Below, piece after piece: positions 1 through 7,604 of a DNA stretch of 26,186 nucleotides (the stretch's first letter is position 1; each line of letters opens with the position of its first letter). The notes beneath the pieces are model-generated. The model had not been told where the DNA came from, ran no database searches, and was given only the letters and a program-made list of their open reading frames with translations. Where the stretch lies: positions 1 through 26,186 of the forward strand of contig JAZQOE010000167.1 of assembly GCA_045627705.1 (NCBI GenBank), given 5' to 3'. Both the position numbers and the translations under genes were made by a program. Source of the DNA: JBMNHG01 sp045627705 (GTDB lineage Bacteria; Verrucomicrobiota; Kiritimatiellia; RFP12; JBMNHG01).

Positions 1-1145
1 AATGTCGGCGTGACCTTGATTTCCGTCGCCGTCTTCGTGAGCGTGAAGAGGTCGGCCTGCGAGGGATCGATCGTCGGCGAGCCGACAATTGACGCCGCGG
101 TCGCGATCGTCACAGGCGTTCCCTTCGTCCAGGCAGTCGCATAGATGTCGTCGATCTTGACCTTGCAGCCCGACGCGAACGTGAGGATCGTCCCGGAGGT
201 GATCACGTGACCCTCCGCGAGATCCGCCCCACGCGCCGTATAGGTGCCCTTCAGCGTCACCTTCTCGTCCGACGAGATCTCGACCGGACCCGTCACGTTC
301 GCGAGCGTCATCGGATTCGCCGATTCGCCGTTTCCGCCCTTGATGATCTTGGTTCCGTAATCGAACACGAAGGCATCGACCTTGTTCCAGATCGTACTGT
401 CGCCGTCGGTAAAGCCCTGCAGACTGCCGCCTTCAGTCACGGTGATACGCGGAATGTTCGCCGTGCAAGTCAACGTTGTTTTGTGACGCGTGAACTGTCC
501 GTTTCGAACGACGATCGGACCGGGCTTGTCGATGACCGTCTTCCACCGCGGACGGAAGACGGCCGTGCTGTCCTTGCCGCGCAAAGTCAACGTACGGTTG
601 TTCATATACAACGTCGGGCCGGTAGTGGCGGTCGCGCCCGACAGGATCGGATTCATCAGGCCATACGTGTAGATTGTCGCATTCTCCGAGAGATAGAACG
701 CGGAAGAAGTCCCGAAAACAGGATTCATACCATCACCGCTAAGGCTGATCGCACCAAGGTAGTCTCCCGTCCCCGCGCCGTCGCCAGCGATGTAGACTTT
801 CCAGTCGCCCGAGAAAATCTGCGAATTTTTCCACGTGATGTCCAAGGTCGCGCCCTTGCGCACATAAAGGTCCGCTCCGCCACACTGCTTCACGCCGGCA
901 ACCTTGTAGATGCCGTTCGAGATGTCGATGTCGTAGGCGACCGTCGTGTTGTTGACCGCCGTCAACACGCCCTTGCCCGTTTTGATCAGCTTGTCGCCAT
1001 CCTTGAACGTGTAGCCGAAATCGCTGACGGACATCGTCTGTCCCTCCGGGACGTCACATGTGTAGTTCGCCGCTTGTATGGGCATATACGCCAGACAAAC
1101 AATCGCCGCCACGACCAGTCCTTTGAGTTTCTTGTTGATTTTCAT
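1..1145 (-). CDS. Secreted repetitive beta-rich protein (autotransporter-passenger-like), partial
   Basis: The minus strand is open from an ATG at 1145 to the left edge, about 381 codons, so the C-terminus is outside the window. The N-terminus is a clear Sec signal peptide: MKINKKLKG, then the hydrophobic run LVVAAIVCLAYMP, then a probable cleavage site near IQAA-NY. The mature part is rich in Gly, Thr, Ser, Asn and Val, in short strands such as FGYTFKDGDKLIKTGKGVLT and LYMNNRTLTLRGKDSTAVF. That resembles the autotransporter-associated repeat and pectin-lyase-like passengers that are numerous in Verrucomicrobiota and Kiritimatiellota. The start is supported by AAGGGA five bases before ATG. 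The 257-bp gap to the divergent dciA carries a candidate promoter. The function is unknown; a structural or surface role is inferred. No anchor or translocator domain can be seen because the end is missing. Confidence 0.8.
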   Translation of the reverse strand, partial: MKINKKLKGLVVAAIVCLAYMPIQAANYTCDVPEGQTMSVSDFGYTFKDGDKLIKTGKGVLTAVNNTTVAYDIDISNGIYKVAGVKQCGGADLYVRKGATLDITWKNSQIFSGDWKVYIAGDGAGTGDYLGAISLSGDGMNPVFGTSSAFYLSENATIYTYGLMNPILSGATATTGPTLYMNNRTLTLRGKDSTAVFRPRWKTVIDKPGPIVVRNGQFTRHKTTLTCTANIPRITVTEGGSLQGFTDGDSTIWNKVDAFVFDYGTKIIKGGNGESANPMTLANVTGPVEISSDEKVTLKGTYTARGADLAEGHVITSGTILTFASGCKVKIDDIYATAWTKGTPVTIATAASIVGSPTIDPSQADLFTLTKTATEIKVTPT

Positions 1146-1210
1146 TTTTGTCCCTTGTTTTGGTTTCGAACTACTGGTTCGTTTCCTTGATTCCCGCCTT
1201 CCAGTAGTCA

Positions 1211-1228
1211 ACGCAACACTCGTTGCGT
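1211..1228. repeat. Small perfect hairpin in the leader of the 1..1145 gene
   Basis: ACGCAAC (1211-1217), a 4-nt ACTC loop and GTTGCGT (1222-1228) form a perfect 7-bp stem. It overlaps one copy of the GTAGCATAG direct repeat. In the predicted minus-strand transcript it would lie in the 5' leader, about 65 nt before the start codon. A role in leader structure or as an operator cannot be told from sequence alone. Confidence 0.35.
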
Positions 1229-1266
1229 AGCATAGTCAGGCAAGTACTTTCTTGTGATTGGTTGGT

Positions 1267-1296
1267 AGCATAGCTGTTTTCAGTTAGGCCTGTAAA
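1267..1296 (-). promoter_or_regulatory. Candidate sigma70-type promoter for the 1..1145 gene
   Basis: Read on the minus strand, TTTACA (1296-1291; 5/6 match to TTGACA) is followed after 18 bp by TATGCT (1272-1267; 4/6). This would give a leader of about 115 nt before the ATG at 1145. A second copy of the 9-mer GTAGCATAG, which contains the -10, lies at 1227-1235 (first copy 1265-1273). Tandem promoters or a regulator-binding repeat are therefore possible. This is a by-eye match only. Confidence 0.3.
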
Positions 1297-1344
1297 GCGG
1301 GCTTCAGCCGAATGAAATTCGCAAATGGATTTTCGGGCGCGATA

Positions 1345-1374
1345 CTGTCAATCCTCGTGCTCCTGTGTTAAAAT
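1345..1374 (+). promoter_or_regulatory. Promoter of dciA-GH43 (extended -10)
   Basis: CTGTCA (1345-1350; 4/6) is followed after 18 bp by TAAAAT (1369-1374; 5/6), preceded by TGT, giving the extended -10 form TGnTAAAAT. The expected start is near 1381-1382, directly before an A9 run (1383-1391). An AAGGTG Shine-Dalgarno (1393-1398) lies just before the ATG at 1403. Confidence 0.55.
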
Positions 1375-1402
1375 ACACCCCGAAAAAAAAAGAAGGTGAT
1401 CC

Positions 1403-1864
1403 ATGACTGGCACTGACGACAGGGAAAACAGGGTGGTTGTGCCCGGCGACGATTACGGGCGTGACGACGTTGAACTGCGCGAGTTCGAATACGAGCCGCC
1501 GCGTGAAATCGTCGATCCGAGCATAGCGACAAACCTTCCTGTCGATGCCGACCCGCCGGAGACACGGCGCGAAGCCACGCTTCTCGGTAGCCTGATGGCG
1601 GATGTCGTGAAACGCCTCTTTCCCCCCGAAAAGGAATGGGCCGGCACCATCTCCGAGCATTGGGCGGCCTGGGTTGGCGACGAAACAGCGGCTTACACTC
1701 GTCCGGGCCGGTTTGCCAACGGCACGCTCTACATCTACGTCAAGGGCAGTGTGCGCCTCGCGGAATTGAAGCGGCACCAGATGCAGGCGATCGATTCGCG
1801 CGTGCGCCAGAAGATCGGCGACAAGGTGCGGGCGATACGGCTGGTAATCGATCCGGGCGATTGA
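1403..1864 (+). CDS. dciA: DciA/DUF721-family protein (replicative helicase loader type)
   Basis: A 153-aa cytoplasmic protein. The first ~55 residues are acidic, Pro-rich and probably disordered. Residues ~60-150 match the DUF721/DciA pattern: a helix (TLLGSLMADVVKRLFP), then WAAWVGDETAAYTRPGRFAN, the strand-rich GTLYIYVKGSVRLAELKRHQ, and a final RVRQKIGDKVRAIRLVID. In bacteria without DnaC or DnaI, DciA binds and loads the replicative helicase DnaB; the KH-like fold is known for the family. In many genomes the disordered tail is at the other end, so domain order here should be checked. The start is set by AAGGTG six bases upstream of ATG. The GH43-like gene follows after 22 bp with its own AAGGAAG site, so the two are probably co-transcribed although functionally unrelated. 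Confidence 0.75.
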   Translation: MTGTDDRENRVVVPGDDYGRDDVELREFEYEPPREIVDPSIATNLPVDADPPETRREATLLGSLMADVVKRLFPPEKEWAGTISEHWAAWVGDETAAYTRPGRFANGTLYIYVKGSVRLAELKRHQMQAIDSRVRQKIGDKVRAIRLVIDPGD

Positions 1865-1886
1865 TTCCAAACAAGGAAGTAACTCC

Positions 1887-2753
1887 ATGAAAAATTCCGA
1901 GATCAATATCCGCGACCCGTTTGTCGTGGTCGAAGATGGCAGGTATTATATGTTCGGGACGCGCGGGCCGACGTGCTGGGGCGCCGCCGACGGATTCGAC
2001 GTCTATGTCGGAACCGACCTGGAGAATTGGTCTGATCCGCATGTATGCTTCGCCAATGATGGTTCTTTCTGGGCGGACCGCAACTACTGGGCGCCTGAAG
2101 TCCACCGTTGGAATGGCGCTTTCTACATGTTCGCCAGCTTCAAGAGCGAGACAGTGCATCGCGGCACCGCGATCCTTCGCGCCGAAACTCCGATGGGGCC
2201 GTTCGTCCCGTGGTCCGACGGGCCCGTAACACCGCATGACTGGGAGTGCCTAGATGGCACATTCGTGGTGGACAGGCATGGCAAGCCGTGGATAGTCTTC
2301 TGCCACGAATGGATGCAGTGCATCGATGGCGAAATGCGCGCGATGCCGTTGACCGACGACCTGCGCTCGGCGGCGGGCGGACCGCGCCTTCTTTTCCGCG
2401 CCAGCGAGGCGCCGTGGACGAAACCGCTGCCGATCGACGGCAAGCCCGGCTATGTTACCGATGGCCCGTTCGCATGGCGCACTGCGGATGGCGCGCTGCT
2501 TCTTCTTTGGGCCAGCATGACGGACGATGGCGCATACGCCGAGGGCGTGGCGGTGAGTTCGAATGGCGATATCGACGGCGCATTCACGCAGGCGGACCCG
2601 CTTTTCACGCGCGATGGCGGCCACGGCATGGTCTTCCGTGGTCTGGACGGTCTTCTCTATCTCGCCCTTCACACCCCGAACACTACTCTTGAAGAGCGCC
2701 CGGTCTTCATTCCCGTCGAGGAACGCAACGGTCGTCTTGTTCGTATTTGTTAG
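1887..2753 (+). CDS. Glycoside hydrolase family 43-like protein (five-bladed beta-propeller)
   Basis: A 288-aa protein without signal peptide, so probably cytoplasmic, acting on imported oligosaccharides. It shows the GH43 layout: an N-terminal INIRDPFVVVEDGRYYMFGT with D10 as candidate catalytic base, then APEVHRWNGAFYMFAS (residues 69-84), then LDGTFVVDRHGKPWIVFCHE (122-141) with D123 as candidate pKa-modulating Asp and E141 or E149 as candidate acid. Blade repeats of the type 'G-x-Y-Y/W-M/L-F/L-x-x-S' recur, for example DGALLLLWASM and DGLLYLALHTP near the C-terminus. Family members are arabinanases, arabinofuranosidases, xylosidases and galactanases; the substrate cannot be told here. At 288 aa it is a single catalytic domain with no carbohydrate-binding module. 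AAGGAAG lies nine bases before the ATG. No transporter or sugar-regulator gene is nearby. Confidence 0.8.
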   Translation: MKNSEINIRDPFVVVEDGRYYMFGTRGPTCWGAADGFDVYVGTDLENWSDPHVCFANDGSFWADRNYWAPEVHRWNGAFYMFASFKSETVHRGTAILRAETPMGPFVPWSDGPVTPHDWECLDGTFVVDRHGKPWIVFCHEWMQCIDGEMRAMPLTDDLRSAAGGPRLLFRASEAPWTKPLPIDGKPGYVTDGPFAWRTADGALLLLWASMTDDGAYAEGVAVSSNGDIDGAFTQADPLFTRDGGHGMVFRGLDGLLYLALHTPNTTLEERPVFIPVEERNGRLVRIC

Positions 2754-2781
2754 TGCTTCTGCAAATTTCATGATGAATTTT

Positions 2782-2798
2782 GCGGCGCGCCGCTTTTT
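2782..2798 (+). terminator. GCGGCGCGCCGC palindrome plus T5, possible terminator
   Basis: A 12-bp perfect palindrome (2782-2793) is followed at once by TTTTT (2794-2798), 28 bp after the GH43 stop. A self-complementary palindrome without a loop makes only a short hairpin (about 4 bp with a 4-nt loop), so intrinsic termination may be weak. The same 12-mer recurs inside genes elsewhere in the window. Confidence 0.35.
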
Positions 2799-2807
2799 CT
2801 GTGCGTT

Positions 2808-2848
2808 GCGACGGCGCCTCGCCGTCGCGCAATTGCGCAGATGTTTTT
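2808..2848 (+). terminator. Stem-loop with downstream T run, probable terminator of dciA-GH43
   Basis: GCGACGGCG (2808-2816), loop CCT, CGCCGTCGC (2820-2828) is a perfect 9-bp GC-rich stem. A GCGCAATTGCGC palindrome overlaps its right foot, and T5 occurs at 2844-2848. The T run is about 15 nt from the stem rather than adjacent, so this is a less than ideal intrinsic terminator, but its position right after the operon fits. Confidence 0.4.
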
Positions 2849-2983
2849 GCTTAAAGGGACAGACTATTTAAGAGTTGTTTAAGCAGTAATTTATGGCATA
2901 TCGGTATTTAGGAACGAAATACCAAGAGACTGAAACAGGGTGTGTCCCCGTTTCCGCCAGAGAAAGCAAGATGTGCAATATTG

Positions 2984-3012
2984 TTGACTGAAATATCGGT
3001 TTTTGTCATTAT
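2984..3012 (+). promoter_or_regulatory. Promoter of the 3043..3954 gene
   Basis: TTGACT (2984-2989; 5/6) is followed after 17 bp by CATTAT (3007-3012; 4/6) with a TGT just before the -10. The expected start is near 3019, giving a leader of about 24 nt to the ATG at 3043. This indicates that the orphan gene is transcribed independently of the GH43 gene. Confidence 0.55.
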
Positions 3013-3042
3013 CGCCCCGTTTAAGGCATGGATGGGGGGAAT

Positions 3043-3954
3043 ATGGACAACACGTTTGTTTTGATGGACGGGACTGCGTTGGAGGGGATTCCGACGGCAG
3101 ATGCCAAACGTTCGTGGCCATCGAAAGATGAATTATGGGCCGAGGAAGAACTGTTCAGGGACAATGCGCACTTCCTTCTAGCGAATGCAAAGCGAATTTT
3201 TGCCGACAGTAGAATGTTTCTGGCACCTGTCCGTGTCATGAGCGGACTCGCCTATTTGGGCGCGTTCCCCATGCCCTTGCTTGGCGGGTACTTGGAATGG
3301 TGGATCAATTGCCCGATCGCCTCGGAAGGCGATGGCGAGGAAAAGCAACTCGTCTATATCATCTCTGGGAGTCCGTTAAGCGGCAGCAGCGCCAGCATGG
3401 CAGTGAAGGCGGACGGATCCTGCTGTCGCGCAGAACCTAGACTACATGATTTGGCACATACGTTCTTGGAAGCGATGGGACGCTATAAGGAACCTTGCAA
3501 CAGATTCATGGCATACTCATTGGAAGAGGTGTTGGATATTCTCAAGGGAGAAAAGGCGGGAAGATTCGAGCATTCTGTTCAAAGGATAGCGCTAGAACAC
3601 AGGATAAACAGACAAGCAGCCACAATTGAAGACCTTGGCAAAAAAATAGAACGCCAATCTAAAATGCTTGGGACATATCGGTTGGCCATGTTGCGTGCAA
3701 TCGTGCGAGAAAACTTGGGAAGGGTTGTTGAGGCAATTAGGCAATGTGAAGAATTAGCTGCGAATGCAGCATCTGGCAGAAACAAAGGTTCTACGAGACT
3801 TCCACTGACAACGCTTTTCCGCGAACTTGGCAAACGTGACAAGATCGATTTGGGAACACCATCCATGAAATTCCTTAAAGAGGAACTTGCCAAAAACGGA
3901 TGTCTTCTACCGATTCAAACGGGGACGGACCCCGATTATCGCTCATCGCTGTAG
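3043..3954 (+). CDS. Hypothetical protein with central coiled coil, A/T-richer than neighbours
   Basis: A protein of about 303 aa whose family I do not recognise. The ATG at 3043 follows a G-rich GGGGGGA; the in-frame ATG at 3028 has only AAGG one base away, so 3043 is preferred although its spacing is short. There is no signal peptide. A mixed region at residues ~65-100 contains LAYLGAFPMPLLGGYLEWW and could be a buried or amphipathic segment. Residues ~180-225 (IALEHRINRQAATIEDLGKK and onward) look like a coiled coil. The C-terminal ~80 residues contain FRELGKRDKIDLGTPSMKFL, which suggests a small helical DNA- or protein-binding domain, but this is a guess. By eye the gene uses more A/T third positions and rarer codons (AGA, ATA, TTA) than its neighbours, suggesting recent acquisition. 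It has its own promoter. Its stop overlaps the convergent gene by 19 bp. Confidence 0.7.
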   Translation: MDNTFVLMDGTALEGIPTADAKRSWPSKDELWAEEELFRDNAHFLLANAKRIFADSRMFLAPVRVMSGLAYLGAFPMPLLGGYLEWWINCPIASEGDGEEKQLVYIISGSPLSGSSASMAVKADGSCCRAEPRLHDLAHTFLEAMGRYKEPCNRFMAYSLEEVLDILKGEKAGRFEHSVQRIALEHRINRQAATIEDLGKKIERQSKMLGTYRLAMLRAIVRENLGRVVEAIRQCEELAANAASGRNKGSTRLPLTTLFRELGKRDKIDLGTPSMKFLKEELAKNGCLLPIQTGTDPDYRSSL

Positions 3955-6071
3955 AAGAGCGGTATGGTGGGGTCGGAGAGGTCGTCGAAACGGCGCTCGC
4001 CTTCGAGTTCGGGGCACTCTTCAAGCGGCGTGAGGACGAGCGTGTAGGTCTTGCCGATTTCGAGTTTCCCGTATGAATCGACTTCCTTGTTGTCTAGAAG
4101 CGCCCAATGCGCGACGCCGATGCGCTTTCCATCGCATTCGCCTTCGAGAACCCTGACGATGTCGTACTCGCAGATGTTGAGCGCGCGGCGGTATGTCCCC
4201 ATCTCCTCGATTGTCGGCGCAGGGATGCGCGTGGCGAGTTCAACTTCGACCTTGACGGCATGGCGCGGTTTGCGCGATTGCTCGCGTTCCTTCCATTGGC
4301 GGTACTTGACCGCGGCTTCTTCCTCGCCGATCGATCTCGAATAGAGCGCGACGGAATGCAGCAATCCAGACCAGTCCCGCGGATCGACCTCTTCATCGCC
4401 GAAGAGCAACGACTGCCTTGACCAGTTCGAGAAATCGCCTCTTACATTGTCATTCCGCAGCACCTGCGCCCCATCGACAAACACCCGCAGATCTCCTGGC
4501 GCATAACTTGCGACAATATGGTATGTGCGATTCGCCTCGAGCGTGCAGAGCGTTGTTTCGGGATTTACGCCGTTGTCGCCCGTCGAAGGTGTGCGGAGGC
4601 GCAGGATGAGGCGTTCGCCTTCCTGTCCAAGGGTAAAGTTGCGGGAGACGCAGTTCGACGAGAACGAAACGATACGCGCTGGGCCACGCTGGTCGAGCGT
4701 AGCGGGCGTGAAGACAGTTTCGATTGTCAGCTGCGATGTCGCCTTGCACGCCTCGAGCAATTCGTCGGCGATGTCCTGCGCCACCATGGCGCCACCCGCC
4801 AAATCGACAGCGCCATGCGCGGCGGGAATCGCCTTGCCGCGCAAAATCGCTCGGCATGAGCGGTCCACGCCGTTTGCCGTGTCGCGAATGTGGTTCGGAC
4901 GGTTCAGTCCCTCCCACAGATAGACAAGCCCCGTATGGCTTCCGGGCCAGACACCCTCCATGTCCTCGGCTGGCTTGAAGGCGGATTCGCGGAGCATTCT
5001 TTCGGCTACGCCGACAGTATCAAGCACTGAAACCTTTTCGCCGCCCTCTATCCAGGCTGCGGGGATGAAATCGGCCTCTTCGTCATTGGTGATCCTAGCC
5101 CACGCTTCGATCCGCGTGTATTCCGGGTCGAAGCGTCCAACATAGACCTCCACGCCCTTGCCGCCAGCGCGGATGTTGTTGCCGCCCATCGAACCTTTCT
5201 TGTATGGGCCCGTCATCACTATGAAGCGCGGGTGGCTGGACCAGCGTGGATGATAGACTTCCCAGCCGTCGATGCCGGGCGCGTCATGGATGTCGATATG
5301 TCGTTCGATGCCGCCGGGGGCGCGGAGGTTTACTCCGCGATGTGCGCCATCGAAAACCCATGCGTAGTAACTGTCATCTGGAGCCAGAGACGTCCAGCAT
5401 CCGCCGCCAAAGCGTTCAGAACCCTTGTCGGGCAGTTCCGCGAGATGCGCTTCTGGCCATGGCAGCAAGGCTGCGGCGTGGGTTCCATCGCGCGAAAGGT
5501 CAAAACTGTGCTTGTCAACCTTTGCCCGCTGCCAGATTAGTTCCCCATCCCTTGCATCCGCGACGCCATCCCCGTCGAGAGGAATGCGCCGGATCATGCT
5601 GGTCTGGTGCTTGTGATGTCCGGAGTCCTGTGGCGAAATCCAGCAATAGACCCATTCGACGCCCGTGGCGGGATCATTCCACACATCGACGGCGACGCCG
5701 TGTTCCGCGATCTTGCGGAGGTTGGAGCCATCGAAGTCTATGACATGGATGGTGGCGTTCGAGTTGTCGGTAAAGACCACCCGCGAGCCATCCTTGGTGA
5801 GGAGAGGAATGTGCTTGCTTCCCGGAGCGGGCAGAATGACACGCTCCCCGATGCCGTCGTCGGAGTCGATTCCCATCAACGCGATGTTGTCGCGCTCGGC
5901 CCAGGTGTCGTCGCCATTGCCCATGTCGCGAGCCCAGACGACTCGAGCATGTGCCCCCGCGACATCGCGCAGGTCTGTCGCCGGTGACGCCACGGCCGTC
6001 CCGCATAGGCATGCCAATGCGGTCATCGCGCAACGGCGGGAAACATTGCCGAAGTGTCCAATACGCGTCAT
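3936..6071 (-). CDS. Secreted TolB-like beta-propeller plus LamG-domain protein
   Basis: A 711-aa protein. The N-terminus carries a Sec signal peptide (hydrophobic core MTALACLCGTAVA, then SPA), so it is exported. Residues ~40-370 are built of propeller-type blades with 'S/T-x-D-G-x-x-V/A-x-F/A-x' patterns, such as LLTKDGSRVVFTDNSNATIH and FDLSRDGTHAAALLPWPEAH, like TolB/PD40 propellers. Residues ~430-600 resemble a LamG/concanavalin A-like jelly roll: SQLTIETVFTPATLD, then NRTYHIVASYAPGDLRVFVD, then SGLLHSVALYSRSIGEEEA. The last ~100 residues form a further beta-rich domain with no name I can give. Such propeller-LamG proteins are common in Planctomycetes and Verrucomicrobiota and are usually linked to polysaccharide or surface binding. 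GGGGGA six to seven bases upstream supports the ATG at 6071. The gene tail overlaps the convergent gene at 3936-3954. Confidence 0.75.
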   Translation of the reverse strand: MTRIGHFGNVSRRCAMTALACLCGTAVASPATDLRDVAGAHARVVWARDMGNGDDTWAERDNIALMGIDSDDGIGERVILPAPGSKHIPLLTKDGSRVVFTDNSNATIHVIDFDGSNLRKIAEHGVAVDVWNDPATGVEWVYCWISPQDSGHHKHQTSMIRRIPLDGDGVADARDGELIWQRAKVDKHSFDLSRDGTHAAALLPWPEAHLAELPDKGSERFGGGCWTSLAPDDSYYAWVFDGAHRGVNLRAPGGIERHIDIHDAPGIDGWEVYHPRWSSHPRFIVMTGPYKKGSMGGNNIRAGGKGVEVYVGRFDPEYTRIEAWARITNDEEADFIPAAWIEGGEKVSVLDTVGVAERMLRESAFKPAEDMEGVWPGSHTGLVYLWEGLNRPNHIRDTANGVDRSCRAILRGKAIPAAHGAVDLAGGAMVAQDIADELLEACKATSQLTIETVFTPATLDQRGPARIVSFSSNCVSRNFTLGQEGERLILRLRTPSTGDNGVNPETTLCTLEANRTYHIVASYAPGDLRVFVDGAQVLRNDNVRGDFSNWSRQSLLFGDEEVDPRDWSGLLHSVALYSRSIGEEEAAVKYRQWKEREQSRKPRHAVKVEVELATRIPAPTIEEMGTYRRALNICEYDIVRVLEGECDGKRIGVAHWALLDNKEVDSYGKLEIGKTYTLVLTPLEECPELEGERRFDDLSDPTIPLFYSDER

Positions 6072-6103
6072 GTCAAATCCCCCATTCGCATGGTTAAATT
6101 AGC

Positions 6104-6149
6104 GACGGCCGGATCAACGGATGAAGTTGAAACCGTCGATCCGGCCGTC
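6104..6149 (-). terminator. 12-bp inverted repeat between the giant beta-helix gene and the propeller-LamG gene
   Basis: GACGGCCGGATC (6104-6115) and GATCCGGCCGTC (6138-6149) are perfectly complementary; an inner ACGG/CCGT pair leaves a loop of about 12 nt. It lies downstream of the 6207..11558 stop and upstream of the 6071 start on the same strand. In minus-strand direction it is followed by GCTAATTTAACC, only weakly U-rich. It may be a terminator of the giant gene, an attenuator in the leader of the downstream gene, or an mRNA-stabilising structure. Confidence 0.45.
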
Positions 6150-6206
6150 TGGGTGAGATTGAATTGTCAGTGGCAAATTGGTTTGCCTGGATAGTTCATT
6201 GCTTTG

Positions 6207-7604
6207 CTAGCGCAGGAAGAGGAGCGTGCCGGAAGATGAGATGCATTCGTAGCATCCAATGTCGGCGCCCTTGAAGAGCACACGCGGATTGCCGACGAGG
6301 TCGAACTCGCCGACAACGTATGCGGAATTGGCCGCGTCCTTGGCAGGGCTGCTCGGACTGATGGAGGCATCGAACGCGGGGTTGTCCCAGAGGATTGGCT
6401 CCTCGGCGGTTCCAACCTTGCGGAGGCGCGGATCCTCGCGGATCGGTTCGTCAGCGAAGCTCACGCGGTCGGATTCGCCATCCGGCGTATCGAACACGAT
6501 GCAGTTCGCCAGCGACGCAGTGCCGATCTCGTTGTGTGGCGCCCCTTCGAAGCGCCTGACGAGCGCGCCATCGCGGTAGAATATCGAATTGCGGATCTTC
6601 GACTCGGTATGCCTGCTTGCGTAGTTGCCCGTGTTGCGGACGAACGTGCAGTTCGCGAAGGATGGGACGAATGAGTAGCCGCCGAACATTCCGTAGCGCG
6701 GCGCATTGTCCGCGAACAGGCAGTTGGAGAGTATCAGATCCTTGTCCATGTATTCGACGCCGACAAGCACATTGCCTTTGTTGCCAAGGAACACGCAGCG
6801 GTCGATGGTCGCCTCAGGAATCCTGTTTTGTGTGTTGGCTCCGGATCCATAGAAGTAGATCGCCGATCCGGCGAGAGCGTCGTGGACAAAGCCTGGACGG
6901 GTATCGTAGTTGCCGCCAGACGTCTCCCACGCGGGCGTGTCATTATCGACAAACGCGCAGCGGGAGATGCGGAACACCGGACACGCGCGGGAGGCGCCGA
7001 CGGCGCCCATGGACGACACGCAGTTCGTGAACAGCGTGTCGGCGATGTCGATGAGGCCGCCATTGCGCTGCTGGTTGGAGGATGTGCCGTGGACCGCGGC
7101 GAGACGCCTGATGCCGTCGAACACGCAGTCGCGGACATGCAGCTGGCAGGAATCCTTGGCCTGGATGCCGCCAGCCGCGGCCTGTGTGAAGAGGGGGCTG
7201 CTTGCGACGGATTGCGTGAATACGCAGTTGCTCACGATGACTTCGCACGAGTCCGCCACCAGGAGCGCTTCCTTGGATTCGCACAGCGTTACGTTGGCGA
7301 CGAATCCAGTGTACGCGCCATCGCCATACCCGTAGTTGACAAGCGTGAGCACGCCATTCGTGCCATCGATCACCACTGCCGCCGGATCGGCGTAGCCTTC
7401 GCCGTCCCAGCCGCGGATCGCCACGCCGTACGGTTCGATCGGGAAGATTTCGCCATTCTCCTCGGTGTACGTGCCGGGAAGCGCGCGGACTTCATCGCCC
7501 TTCGAGAGTACCGACACCGTATGGGTGATGGACTGGAACGGGGCATCGGCGAGTCCCGTTCCAGTCTCGTCGGAGCCATTCACGGGGTCGGCGTAGAGTG
7601 CGCC
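6207..7604 (-). repeat. Beta-helix module 3 of the giant protein (lacks the linker domain)
   Basis: The third repeat unit, about 465 aa, opens with LYADPVNGSDETGTG and FQSITHTVSV. It closes with FDLVGNPRV...ADIGCYEC and a 10-residue tail. Unlike modules 1 and 2 it has no beta-sandwich linker after the closing signature. Confidence 0.65.

Noticed and set aside
207..1190. 327-codon plus-strand open frame
   Set aside because: It is antisense to the signal-peptide-bearing secreted protein on the minus strand, is Arg- and Asp-rich like a GC-driven shadow, and starts at a GTG without a Shine-Dalgarno.
2754..3027. Possible small RNA or short gene between the GH43-like gene and the orphan gene
   Set aside because: Only hairpins and one promoter are evident; no open frame with a Shine-Dalgarno and no recognised RNA family can be supported.
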